Assembly (NCBI RefSeq): GCF_011601275.1
Contig: NZ_JAAOLY010000013.1
Location: 62,001 to 126,000, forward strand
Reading direction: 5' to 3'
Source: Janthinobacterium lividum
GTDB taxonomy: Bacteria; Pseudomonadota; Gammaproteobacteria; Burkholderiales; Burkholderiaceae_D
Length of the DNA: 64,000 bases
Part shown: one piece after another, positions 17,908 to 25,881 of the stretch
Layout of the letters: every line of letters starts with the position of its first letter
How positions within the stretch are numbered: position 1 is the stretch's first letter
Translations under genes and position numbers: made by a program
The notes under the pieces: model-generated
What the model was told of the DNA's origin: nothing
Seen by the model: only the letters and a program-made list of their open reading frames with translations
Database searches by the model: none

Positions 17908-18098
17908 GTCAGGCTCCGGAAAGATCTGCCACTGGCGCCCGAGATGGCGGAAGGATGGCGGTATAGTGATGACAGGAAACATAGTACGGTGCCCACCAGC
18001 AAGACCATCGCCGGATCAGACCGTACTTTTACCCCTTAATCGGCGCTTCGAACGGGGCCGCGCGCACTATCATGGCAGTATTCCAGAGGCCTATCACC
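17908..18098. promoter_or_regulatory. Divergent promoter region between flgB and flgA
   Basis: These 191 bases separate the divergent flgB and flgA genes and must hold the class II promoters of the rod-hook operon and of flgA-flgM-flgN. A TATAGT hexamer occurs near 17962 on the plus strand. I could not place FlhDC boxes with confidence. Confidence 0.4.
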
Positions 18099-18794
18099 AT
18101 GAAAACACCGCTTGCTTTCCTCTTTGCTCTTGCTGCCCTGCCACTGCTGGCGCAGGCGCAAAACGCCGGCCGGCAAACGCCGGAAGCGCTGCGCAACAGC
18201 GTGGAACAATTTCTGCAAGTGCAAAGCAATGGCTTGCCCGGCAAGGTGACGATCACCGTCGGCGCCGTCGATCCGCGCCTGAACCTGGCCGCCTGCCCCG
18301 CGCCGCAAGCGTTCATGGCGCCGGGCGCGCGCGCCTGGGGCAAGACCACCGTGGGCGTGCGCTGCACGGCGCCCAGCAACTGGACTATTTATCTGCAGGC
18401 GAACGTGGCCGTCGTGGGCGACTACGTGGCCAGCGCCGTGCCGCTGGCGCAAGGGCAAGCCATCGACGCCAGCCAGCTGGTGACGATGCAGGGCGACCTG
18501 GCCGCATTGCCGGCAGGCATCGCTACGGACATGGCCCAGGTCGTGGGCGCCAGCACGAATATTTCCTTGCCACCCGGCACGCCCATGCGCCTCGACACCC
18601 TGCGCCGCAAGCCGGTGGTGATGCAGGGCCAGCTGGTGCGTGTCGTTTCCAGTGGCAACGGTTTCCAAGTGGCATCAGAAGGACGCGCCATCGGCAGCGC
18701 CGGCGATGGCCAGACGGTACAGGTACGCACGCAGAGCGGCCAGCAGATCAGCGGCGTGGCGCGCGCTGGGGGCTTGGTGGAGGTCGCCTTTTAA
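18099..18794 (+). CDS. flgA: Flagellar P-ring assembly chaperone FlgA
   Basis: A 231-residue periplasmic chaperone that helps FlgI polymerise into the P-ring. It has a signal peptide (about 1-20, MKTPLAFLFALAALPLLAQAQ) and a C-terminal SAF domain (about 110-231). Conserved segments include VSGNGFQVASEGRAIGSA-type and QVRTQSGQQISGVARAGGLVEV motifs. The ATG at 18099 with AGAGG upstream is preferred over 18072. It is divergent from flgB and followed by flgM. Confidence 0.95.
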   Translation: MKTPLAFLFALAALPLLAQAQNAGRQTPEALRNSVEQFLQVQSNGLPGKVTITVGAVDPRLNLAACPAPQAFMAPGARAWGKTTVGVRCTAPSNWTIYLQANVAVVGDYVASAVPLAQGQAIDASQLVTMQGDLAALPAGIATDMAQVVGASTNISLPPGTPMRLDTLRRKPVVMQGQLVRVVSSGNGFQVASEGRAIGSAGDGQTVQVRTQSGQQISGVARAGGLVEVAF

Positions 18795-18829
18795 ACACGG
18801 ATGGACAGCGATATTGTGGTCTGGCGCAC

Positions 18830-18856
18830 TAAAGTTTCGGGAGAAGGTGCCGATAA
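18830..18856 (+). promoter_or_regulatory. Sigma-28 (FliA) promoter for flgM
   Basis: TAAAGTTT (18830-18837), an 11-base spacer and GCCGATAA (18849-18856) match the flagellar sigma-28 consensus at every position. It lies 49 bases before the flgM start, so flgM can be transcribed late and independently of flgA. Confidence 0.93.
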
Positions 18857-18905
18857 TGACACATATCCCGGAGTTTTTTGACTTCGACCAGACGAGGATC
18901 ACGCT

Positions 18906-19214
18906 GTGAAAATTACCGATAACACCATTAAAAGCAATCCCGGCCTGCCGGTGGCGCCCGCGAGTACCTCCGGCGCCCGGAATGCCGAGAAAGCCCAGGC
19001 AACACCGACAACGTCGGACAATGTACGCCTGTCGCCGCAAGGACAGGCATTAGCGGCCAGTGCAACTGCCGGCAGCGGCGCCGTGTTCGACACGAAAAAA
19101 GTCGAACGCATCAAGCTGGCGATCGCCGACGGCCAGTTCCAGGTCAACTCAGAAAAAGTGGCGGACGGTCTCCTCGACACAGTCAAGGACTTGCTGCACT
19201 CACGAAATAGATAG
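18906..19214 (+). CDS. flgM: Anti-sigma-28 factor FlgM
   Basis: A 102-residue FlgM that binds and silences FliA until the hook is complete and FlgM is exported. The N terminus (KITDNTIKSNPGLP) is the flexible export part; the C-terminal half (about 60-100; KKVERIKLAIADGQFQVNSEKVADGLLDTVKDLL) is the sigma-binding helices. The start is GTG with GAGGAT upstream. A consensus sigma-28 promoter precedes it, giving the usual feedback loop with fliA at 24.2-25 kb. Confidence 0.95.
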   Translation: MKITDNTIKSNPGLPVAPASTSGARNAEKAQATPTTSDNVRLSPQGQALAASATAGSGAVFDTKKVERIKLAIADGQFQVNSEKVADGLLDTVKDLLHSRNR

Positions 19215-19222
19215 GTTCCCTC

Positions 19223-19690
19223 ATGCAATCAGTGACTCCGTTTTCCAGCCTGCGCGACGAGCAACAGCTCATGACCACATTGCTGGCATTGATGAAAGAA
19301 GAACAGCGGCATCTGGTTGCGGCTGACATCGATGCAATCACGGAGATCACGGCGCGCAAGACGGCGCTCGTCGGACAATTGAGCCAGCTGGCGGCGCAAC
19401 GCCACCAGGCGCTGGCGGCAGCCGGCTTCACGGCAGCCGAAGCGGGCATGGAAGACTGGCTGGTCAGCGCCAGGGAAGCGGAAGCGGCGCCCCTGTGGAA
19501 AGCCCTGCTCGAGACGACGCGCGAAGCGAAGGAACAGAACCGGTTGAACAGTCTGCTGGTCAACAAGCACATGCTGCACACGCAAGGCGCCCTGAACGCC
19601 ATGCGCCCTACTGCCCAGAGCGGCAATTTCTACGGCCCCAGCGGCCAACCGACGACGAACACGGCCAGCCGGCGCGTCGTGATCGGCTAA
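19223..19690 (+). CDS. flgN: Flagellar export chaperone FlgN
   Basis: A 155-residue, mostly helical FlgN-family chaperone that carries FlgK and FlgL to the export gate. The pattern LLALMKEEQRHLVAADIDAITEITARKTALVGQLSQL is typical of the family. It follows flgM by 8 bases and is part of the same unit. Sequence conservation in this family is low, so the call also leans on position. Confidence 0.9.
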   Translation: MQSVTPFSSLRDEQQLMTTLLALMKEEQRHLVAADIDAITEITARKTALVGQLSQLAAQRHQALAAAGFTAAEAGMEDWLVSAREAEAAPLWKALLETTREAKEQNRLNSLLVNKHMLHTQGALNAMRPTAQSGNFYGPSGQPTTNTASRRVVIG

Positions 19691-19708
19691 GTTTTCCCTC
19701 GGCGTTCA

Positions 19709-20266
19709 CTAGTCCAGACCCGGAAACAGCAGCGACAAGCACAGCAATAAGCCATTGCTGCACGCATGCGCCGTGGCCGCCGCTACATAGGCGGGCGCCA
19801 CGCCCATGCTGCGCGCCGTCAGGTAGCTGGCCGCGAAGAAGCCGCCTGCAATCAAAGTCATGCTGGCGTGCAAAATGCCGGAGCCACCCATGACATGCAA
19901 CAGGGAAAACAGTGCCGCGCTGGCCAGCAGGCTGTATCCGGTACGCACCCTGTAGCGGCGCAACACTTCAAGCGGCAGCCACTGTCCGATGATTGTCTCG
20001 AACAGCGGCGCCCAGACGACGACCGTCCAGAATATCGTCGCCATGCCGGCGCCCTTCAGGGATGCCGAAGCGGAGCCGCCCAGTTGCTCCGGCGAAAACA
20101 GTGCCAGCGCTGCCAGCAGCATCAATATGCAAACGAGACAATTCACGGCGCCTGCGCACAAGCCCAGGCACATGGCGCCCCGCATGGGGCGCGCTGCCAT
20201 GCGCGCCCGCAGGGCAGCCAGGCTGACCGGCAGTTGCGGCATTGGCAAGTTCAGCGTTTTCAACAT
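19709..20266 (-). CDS. CPBP-like intramembrane protease family protein
   Basis: A 185-residue protein with about five membrane helices. It carries degenerate CPBP (Abi/Rce1-type) signatures: PLFETIIGQ (a single Glu where many members have EE), FSLLHVMGG and ATAHACSN, whose Glu and His residues would bind a metal. Its substrate is unknown. The ATG at 20266 with GGAG upstream is chosen; an earlier ATG at 20284 is possible. It is convergent with flgN and has no obvious flagellar link. Confidence 0.65.
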   Translation of the reverse strand: MLKTLNLPMPQLPVSLAALRARMAARPMRGAMCLGLCAGAVNCLVCILMLLAALALFSPEQLGGSASASLKGAGMATIFWTVVVWAPLFETIIGQWLPLEVLRRYRVRTGYSLLASAALFSLLHVMGGSGILHASMTLIAGGFFAASYLTARSMGVAPAYVAAATAHACSNGLLLCLSLLFPGLD

Positions 20267-20341
20267 CCGTGTGTTGCTCCTCATGCGTATCTTGCCCGCA
20301 CGGGCAAATGTACGGCCATCATAGCCCGGCGCGGCAGTCAC

Positions 20342-20648
20342 AAACTACGCCAATTGTTGCAAGCCATGCACAGGCACGGGCACAGCAGCCATTCCCTCAA
20401 GAACGCCGCACCCGGAAACAACAGCGGCATCCCTTCCAAGCCGCACCTTTGAGCGCGCTCAAACTTGAGGCAGATGATAACTATATGCTAATCCCTAGCG
20501 TACGCCGCACATCTCCAGGTGGGACTTTCCTCACCGACACGAACATCGTTTCCGCAGGCATAGCTAATCCATTTCACGCGTCCAGCCTGCGCTTTTGCGC
20601 TGCGCCATGACGCACGCCACTTCAATCGCAAGTACACAGGAGCATGAT
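20342..20648. promoter_or_regulatory. Intergenic region with perfect 16-base palindrome
   Basis: About 380 bases separate the CPBP gene start from the PEP-CTERM gene. The region contains a perfect palindrome, TTTGAGCGCGCTCAAA at 20448-20463, about 185 bases before the PEP-CTERM start. It may be an operator for either divergent gene. Nothing else was recognised. Confidence 0.35.
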
Positions 20649-21212
20649 ATGAACTCTCTCTCAGTAACCAAGGCTGGCGCGGCGCTGCTGCTCGGCTGCA
20701 CCCTGCTGGCGCCAGCCGCGCAGGCCGAGACGCAAGCCGTGTTCTACAACCATCTCGTCTCGACCGCCGTGGTGGCCACGCCGCTGCTGGCGCAAGACAC
20801 CTTGTTCGTCGACACCTTCACGACGGAGCGCGGCTCGCTGCTGCAAACGACCACGTTTACGGTCGGCGCCGGCGTGCAGTCGTTCACGGGCAACGCGGCC
20901 TGGCTGGTCACGGGCGCCAACGAATTCGGTCCCCGCCTGACTGGCGTCAACATTGACTTGTTCGACTCCAGCAATAACTTGGTGCAATCGGATACTTTTA
21001 CCGGCGTGCTGGGCGCATTTGCCCATTCCACTTTCAACGGTTTGCTGGGACCTGGCACCTACACCCTGGTGGCAAGCGGCACCGGCGTGCGTGATTCCGT
21101 GCTGGACATTTCCATCACCACGGCCGTGCCCGAACCGGAAACCTATGCCATGCTGCTGGCGGGAATGGGCCTGATCGGCTATAGCATACGGCGCCGCAAG
21201 ACGACTGCCTGA
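20649..21212 (+). CDS. PEP-CTERM sorted exported protein
   Basis: A 187-residue exported protein with a signal peptide (about 1-26, cleavage after AQA) and a C-terminal PEP-CTERM signal: VPEPETYAMLLAGMGLIGYSIRRRK, that is the PEP motif, a hydrophobic helix and a basic tail. Exosortase removes such tails while the protein moves to the cell surface or matrix. The body is beta-rich with no recognised domain and resembles the FxDxY-type group (LFVDTFTTE). The ATG at 20649 has AGGAG 8 bases upstream. The exosortase gene is not in this window. Confidence 0.88.
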   Translation: MNSLSVTKAGAALLLGCTLLAPAAQAETQAVFYNHLVSTAVVATPLLAQDTLFVDTFTTERGSLLQTTTFTVGAGVQSFTGNAAWLVTGANEFGPRLTGVNIDLFDSSNNLVQSDTFTGVLGAFAHSTFNGLLGPGTYTLVASGTGVRDSVLDISITTAVPEPETYAMLLAGMGLIGYSIRRRKTTA

Positions 21213-21259
21213 GCGGCATCCGGGCGCCTGCAAGCACTGCCGTCGCTGGCATACATGGG

Positions 21260-21375
21260 GTCGGCGCGGCGGCTCATGCAAGGACTGGTTTATGCACGGG
21301 TTCGCTTATGCATGATTTGGTCTAGTCTATGTCCGCGCCGGCTCATGCACGGGCCAGCCTATGCAGAGCGGGCCA
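21260..21375. repeat. Imperfect direct repeats with ATGCA core
   Basis: Downstream of the PEP-CTERM gene, a block of about 45 bases is repeated imperfectly: GGCTCATGCA occurs at 21271-21280 and again at 21340-21349, each after a GTC-GCGC stretch and each followed by a TATGCA. Further TATGCA units lie between them. There is no gene here; role unknown. Confidence 0.5.
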
Positions 21376-21381
21376 GCGCAC

Positions 21382-22239
21382 TCAACCGTGCGCGGGCCGG
21401 CCCGTATGCTGGCGAAATTTCGCGGCGATGCCATTCGCCTTGATGAGGGCGGCGGCCTGCTGCTCGGGCGTCAATTCATTTTGCAGCCAATGCCAGTATT
21501 CATCCTGGTAAGGGTTTGTCGTCCCTGGCGTGAGGATATCGCTGTACACCATGCGCAGGGCCAGCAGGTAGCCATACGCTTGCGGCGCGTCTTTCTGCAC
21601 CACGTCGCCATCGCGCAGATACGCCATCATCAGGGTCGATACGCTGGTCAGTTCCGCCTCGTCCGCCTGCGCCGTCAGCTGGGCGATGGCTTGCCGCTTC
21701 CAGGCCTGCACCAGCGGATCGTCGGGACGGTTGCGCAGCGCGCTGCGGTCGCCGAACGGGCCTTCCGACAGGAACAGGGTGGCCGCGCCCGGCACGCCGC
21801 CCTGCGCGGCGGTGGCCAGGTAGCCGAGGCGGTCCTCGCGCTGGCGCTGCGTCAGGCCCGCGCACAGCTGCTGCTGGGCGGTTTTTTCTTCCACCGTCAT
21901 CTCGCGCCCCAGCTCGAATTCCAGCCCCGGCAAACGGCTTTCGCGCTGGAAGACGATGCAGTCGTCGATCAGGTTGTAGGCCGCATACGCGTCTCCCGGC
22001 TTGCCGCTGGCCGCCAGGCGCGCAAGCTGCTGGGCCAGGGTCACGGGAACGGGTGCGGCATCGGCGGCGGGGCTGGCGTCGATATTCAAATACGACGCCA
22101 GGCTGCGTCCCGGCGGCGCGCTGGCGACAGCGGTGGCGGCAGTGTCCGGCGCGCCGCCATCGGGCGCGGGCCAGTACACGAGCGCCAGCACTGCCGCGAT
22201 GGCAGCGGCAATGGCGATGCCGGTCAGTTTGCTATTCAT
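21382..22239 (-). CDS. Hypothetical membrane-anchored or exported protein
   Basis: A 285-residue protein of unknown function. An N-terminal hydrophobic helix (about 5-23) looks like a signal anchor or signal peptide, followed by an Ala/Pro-rich linker and a mostly helical domain (about 65-285). Segments such as AAQGGVPGAATLFLSEG and DAPQAYGYLLALR hint at SEL1-like helical repeats, but this is weak. The start is uncertain: ATGs at 22239 and 22254 both lack a clear ribosome-binding site. It lies between a PEP-CTERM gene and a SUI1 gene with no clear partner. Confidence 0.6.
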   Translation of the reverse strand: MNSKLTGIAIAAAIAAVLALVYWPAPDGGAPDTAATAVASAPPGRSLASYLNIDASPAADAAPVPVTLAQQLARLAASGKPGDAYAAYNLIDDCIVFQRESRLPGLEFELGREMTVEEKTAQQQLCAGLTQRQREDRLGYLATAAQGGVPGAATLFLSEGPFGDRSALRNRPDDPLVQAWKRQAIAQLTAQADEAELTSVSTLMMAYLRDGDVVQKDAPQAYGYLLALRMVYSDILTPGTTNPYQDEYWHWLQNELTPEQQAAALIKANGIAAKFRQHTGRPAHG

Positions 22240-22311
22240 GATGAGGTGGCGCATAAAGGAAATGCACGTTACCACAGGCGCACGGAACAGTGCCGCACGT
22301 ACGCGTCCCGC

Positions 22312-22674
22312 CTAGCCGCCAGCCTTTTTCGGCTGGTGGCCCAGTTTCACCAGCGCGGCCAGGATGGTGTCGACATGGTCGCCCTGCACTTCGATCACGC
22401 CATCCTTGACGGTGCCGCCCGAGCCGCACTGCGTGCGCAGCTGCTTGCCCAGCAGGGCCAGCGCAATGGCGTCCAGCGCCAAGCCCTTCACGACGGTGAC
22501 GCTCTTGCCGCCGCGGCCCTTGGTCTGGCGCGAGACGCGCACCACACCGTCGCCCGCAGGTGCCACCTTGGCTTGCGCCTTGCACGCGCATTGCGCCAGC
22601 GGCTGGCGGCAGGCGGGACACATGCGGCCCGTTTCGGTGGAATAGACGAGACCGCCCTGGGAGCTGCTTTTCAT
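22312..22674 (-). CDS. yciH: SUI1/YciH-family translation factor-like protein
   Basis: A 120-residue protein with the SUI1 fold of eukaryotic eIF1 in its C-terminal 80 residues (GKSVTVVKGL, LGKQLRTQCGSGGTVKDGVIEVQGDH). The N-terminal third has a CPACRQPLAQCACK cysteine cluster that may bind zinc. Bacterial YciH influences start-site fidelity in vitro and is not essential. It is followed on the same strand by motD after 37 bases going upstream in the map, but no functional link is evident. Confidence 0.9.
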   Translation of the reverse strand: MKSSSQGGLVYSTETGRMCPACRQPLAQCACKAQAKVAPAGDGVVRVSRQTKGRGGKSVTVVKGLALDAIALALLGKQLRTQCGSGGTVKDGVIEVQGDHVDTILAALVKLGHQPKKAGG

Positions 22675-22724
22675 GAGGAAGAGATAATAAGAGAGAAGGC
22701 CGCGATTGTACCAAGCGGCGGCGT

Positions 22725-23510
22725 TCAGTTGGCCGGTGCCGGCGCCACGGGCGCCGTCGGCACTTCCGTCACCGTTTCCGGGATGCCCGAGAGAATCGTC
22801 ACGGCGACCCGGCGGTTGCGCGCGCGCCCTTCCGCCGTTTCATTGGGCGCCACGGGGATGTTGTCGGCGTGACCGACGGCCGTCAGGCGCGACGCCTTGA
22901 CGCCGCTGGCGATGAACAAACGCACCACGGCGCTGGCGCGCGCGGCCGACAATTCCCAGTTCGAGGCAAAATTGGAATTGCTGATCGGCTGCACGTCCGT
23001 ATGCCCTTCCACCTGCACGTCGTGCGCATCGTCCTTGAGCAGCACGGCGACGGCGCGCAGGGCCTGGTCCGACTCCGTCGTCAGGCGCGCCGCGCCCGGG
23101 TCGAACAGCACGCTGGCATTGATTTCCACGCTCACGCCGCGGCTCGTCTGCGTGACCCGCACCTTGCCTTCCTTGACCAGTGGCGCCAGGGTGGACGTGA
23201 GGTCCTGCGCCAGGCGCGTCATGTGTTCACGCTCGCGGCGGATGGCTTCCGTGCGGCGTTTCAGGGCGGGATTCGGCAGCGGAATCGCTTGCGGCGCTTC
23301 CATGATGATGGGCGGCGCGCCCTTTTCCAGGCTGAAGGCCTGGCCGATGGCATTCTGGAAGACGCGGTATTTGCCTTCGTTGACTTGCGAAATGGCATAC
23401 ATGACAACAAAGAAGGCGAACAGCAGGGTAATGAAGTCGGCGTACGAGATCAGCCAGCGGTCCTGGTTGTCCGGTTCCTCGTCATACTTCCTGCGCGCGC
23501 GCCGCATCAT
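22725..23510 (-). CDS. motD: Flagellar stator protein MotD
   Basis: A 261-residue MotB-like stator subunit. It has one membrane helix near the N terminus (about 19-38, WLISYADFITLLFAFFVVMYAISQ, containing the expected proton-carrying Asp) and a C-terminal OmpA peptidoglycan-binding domain (about 135-245, DVQVEGHTDVQPI). The start could be TTG 23516, which overlaps the motC stop, or ATG 23510; the latter is used. With motC it forms the second stator type known from Pseudomonas. Confidence 0.93.
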   Translation of the reverse strand: MMRRARRKYDEEPDNQDRWLISYADFITLLFAFFVVMYAISQVNEGKYRVFQNAIGQAFSLEKGAPPIIMEAPQAIPLPNPALKRRTEAIRREREHMTRLAQDLTSTLAPLVKEGKVRVTQTSRGVSVEINASVLFDPGAARLTTESDQALRAVAVLLKDDAHDVQVEGHTDVQPISNSNFASNWELSAARASAVVRLFIASGVKASRLTAVGHADNIPVAPNETAEGRARNRRVAVTILSGIPETVTEVPTAPVAPAPAN

Positions 23511-23512
23511 GG

Positions 23513-24259
23513 TCAATGCTCGTGCAAGAGGCTGGAAACGCGCTCTTCGATGATGCGCGTATGGTCGCCCGTGGCGATGTCGTACAGCACGGCGGCAGTG
23601 ATTTCGTACTGCAGCACGCGGCGCGAGACGATGGCCTTGAGTTTATTCGCCACCGGCAGGAACAGCAGGTTGGCCAGGCCCACGCCGTAGATGGTCGAGA
23701 CAAACGCCACGGCGATGCCGCTGCCCAACTTGCTCGGATCGGTGAGGTTTTCCATCACGTGTATCAGGCCCAGCACGGCGCCCAGGATGCCGATGGTGGG
23801 CGAATAGCCGGCCGCCGACTCCCATACCTTGACGGCCTGGCGCTCGGCCATTTCGTAGGCGGAGATTTCCACGTCGAGCAACTGGCGCAGCTTGTCCGGC
23901 GCGATGCCGTCGACGATCATGCGCAAGCCCTTGGCGTTGAAGCGATCAAACGTGTTTTCCATCAGGCGCTCGAGCGCCAGCGGGCCGTCGCGGCGCGCCG
24001 TCAGGCTCCACTGGCCAATGTCGCGCGCCAGCGCGGCCCGCGTGTCGGACGGCGGCAGGAAGACCCAGCGCAGCATTTCCAGGCCGCGCACGAAGGTGCG
24101 CAGCCGCGTTTGCAGCAGCACGGCGCCGAAAGTGCCGATGATGACGATGGCAAAGGCGGCCGGCTGCAGCAGGGAGGCCATCTTGCCGCCTTCCAGTGCC
24201 TGGCCGACCAGGAGGCCCGCCAGCGCCAGCGCCAGCCCGATTACGCTGGACCAGTCCAC
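23513..24259 (-). CDS. motC: Flagellar stator protein MotC
   Basis: A 248-residue MotA-like stator subunit with four membrane helices and the MotA/ExbB domain (WESAAGYSPTIGILGAVLGLIHVMENL, about 145-172). The cytoplasmic loop carries the charged residues that contact FliG. The start is GTG at 24259 with GGGAG 7 bases upstream, and overlaps the end of fliA by 19 bases. The fliA-motC-motD order matches the Pseudomonas arrangement. Confidence 0.94.
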   Translation of the reverse strand: MDWSSVIGLALALAGLLVGQALEGGKMASLLQPAAFAIVIIGTFGAVLLQTRLRTFVRGLEMLRWVFLPPSDTRAALARDIGQWSLTARRDGPLALERLMENTFDRFNAKGLRMIVDGIAPDKLRQLLDVEISAYEMAERQAVKVWESAAGYSPTIGILGAVLGLIHVMENLTDPSKLGSGIAVAFVSTIYGVGLANLLFLPVANKLKAIVSRRVLQYEITAAVLYDIATGDHTRIIEERVSSLLHEH

Positions 24260-24972
24260 GCCTGCTCCCTCAAGGTTGCGCGCAGGCGCGCGACGGCCTG
24301 GGTATGCAGCTGCGAGACGCGCGATTCGGATACGCCCATCACCGCGCCGATCTCCTTCAGGTTCAGCTCTTCTTCGTAATACAGGCCCATGAGTATTTTC
24401 TCGCGTGGTGGCAGCGCGTCGATGGCATCGATCACGGATTGCCGGAAATCGGTATCGAGCAGGGAACGCAAGGGGTCGCTGTCCTCGTCCACGCAGTGGC
24501 GGTCGAGGAAGCTGTCATTGCCGTCCGGGTCATGAAAGTCTTCGTAGTACACGAGCTGGTGGCCGCCGCCGTCGCCCAGCATTTCCTGGTAGTCGGCCAG
24601 CGACATCTTGAGCAGTTTCGCCACTTCCGACTCCGTCGGCGGATGGCCCAGGCGCTGCTGCAAGGTGCTCATCGCCTCTTCGATCTTGCGCATGTTCTGG
24701 CGCATGCTGCGCGGCAGCCAGTCGCTGGTGCGCAATTCGTCGAGCATGGCGCCGCGGATGCGCAGCACGGCATACGTCTCGAACTGCGCACCATGCGTCT
24801 CTTCATAGCGGCTGATGGCATCGAGCAGGCCGATCATGCCGGCCTGGATCAGGTCATCGACCTCGACCGAAGGCGGCAATTTCGCCTTCATATGGTGCGC
24901 CAGACGCTTTACCAGCGGAATGTGCTCCGTCAGCAAATAGTCCTTGTTCGATTTCCCTTTGACCGTGTACAT
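24241..24972 (-). CDS. fliA: Flagellar sigma factor FliA (sigma-28)
   Basis: A 243-residue sigma-28. Region 2 (DDLIQAGMIGLLDAISRYEETHGAQFETYAVLRIRGAMLDELR, about 38-80), region 3 and region 4 (MGLYYEEELNLKEIGAVMGVSESRVSQLHTQA, about 198-230) are complete. It directs late flagellar promoters such as those found here before flgKL and flgM, and is held by FlgM. It lies between flhG and motC. Confidence 0.97.
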   Translation of the reverse strand: MYTVKGKSNKDYLLTEHIPLVKRLAHHMKAKLPPSVEVDDLIQAGMIGLLDAISRYEETHGAQFETYAVLRIRGAMLDELRTSDWLPRSMRQNMRKIEEAMSTLQQRLGHPPTESEVAKLLKMSLADYQEMLGDGGGHQLVYYEDFHDPDGNDSFLDRHCVDEDSDPLRSLLDTDFRQSVIDAIDALPPREKILMGLYYEEELNLKEIGAVMGVSESRVSQLHTQAVARLRATLREQAWTGPA

Positions 24973-25017
24973 AGGCTGCTTATTGTTTTCTCATCTTATC
25001 TGGTGCTACGGTTGGCT

Positions 25018-25881
25018 TCAGGCGCTGAACTGGTGGGCGCTCCCCGTCTGGTACAAGGTGCCGCCAAGCACCGGCGCCGCCGAACGGGCCAGCCGCTCGG
25101 CCAGTCCGCGAAACGCCACCGAGGCGCCCGCCAGCGGAAACGCATCGACCACGCTGCGGCCCAGCCGCGCCGCGCGGTGCAGATACTCATCGGCAGGCAC
25201 CGAACCCATCGACGTCAGCTTCACGGCCAGGTAACGGCTCGCCGCCTGCGCCATATTATCGTATACCACTTTTGCCTCGGATTCGGAAGCGCCGGTGACG
25301 AGAATGCCGAACGGACGGCGTCCCAGTTCCTGGCTCAGGCGCTTGATCAGGCAGTACGCCGCCTTGATCGAGGTGGCGCTGGTCGACACTTGCACGACGA
25401 TATCGGACGACGCCATCAAGGGCACGGGGAAGCAGGCGCCCTCTTCTGCCACGACGCCGTCGACCAGCACGATGCCGCTCTGGCGCGCCAGCACGTCGAA
25501 CGTCTTGCCCAGGCGGCGCAGTTCATCCTCGCCCGCATAGTCCATGCTGTCCATCAGGTGGTTGCGCACGCCCAGGCTGGCCACGCCGAAGCCTTGCGGC
25601 ACCTGGTGGATGACCTGGTTCAAGCCGCACTGCTGGCGCGCCACGTCGCGCAGGCTGGCGCCGTGCGCCAGTCCCAGTCGCGCAGCCACGCCATCGCTGC
25701 CGCCGCTGGCGTCGAGCAGCAGCACGTCATTGCCGCCGTAGACGAGCGAAGCGCCCAGGTTGACCAGCATGGCGCCCTTGTCGTCCTGCGGCGTGGCCGA
25801 CAGGAACGTCATGACGCGCGGCTGCGGACCGGCCAGCATGCGGCGCAAGCCTTCGGCCTGGTCGAAATCAAAATTAGCCAA
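25018..25881 (-). CDS. flhG: Flagellar number regulator FlhG (FleN), degenerate P-loop
   Basis: A 287-residue MinD/ParA-type protein that limits flagellar number by acting on FlhF. The N-terminal DQAEGLRRM motif, the FlhF-activating helix, is intact. The usual deviant Walker A (GKGGVGKT) is replaced by a segment reading SATPQDDKGAML: the P-loop Lys is kept, the signature Lys, the glycines and the Thr are not, and the following DAD motif is DAS. ATP use is therefore doubtful. The TTG at 25881 gives the family N terminus (MANFDFDQ) with GGGGTG upstream; an ATG at 25902 is possible. It overlaps flhF. Confidence 0.9.
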   Translation of the reverse strand: MANFDFDQAEGLRRMLAGPQPRVMTFLSATPQDDKGAMLVNLGASLVYGGNDVLLLDASGGSDGVAARLGLAHGASLRDVARQQCGLNQVIHQVPQGFGVASLGVRNHLMDSMDYAGEDELRRLGKTFDVLARQSGIVLVDGVVAEEGACFPVPLMASSDIVVQVSTSATSIKAAYCLIKRLSQELGRRPFGILVTGASESEAKVVYDNMAQAASRYLAVKLTSMGSVPADEYLHRAARLGRSVVDAFPLAGASVAFRGLAERLARSAAPVLGGTLYQTGSAHQFSA

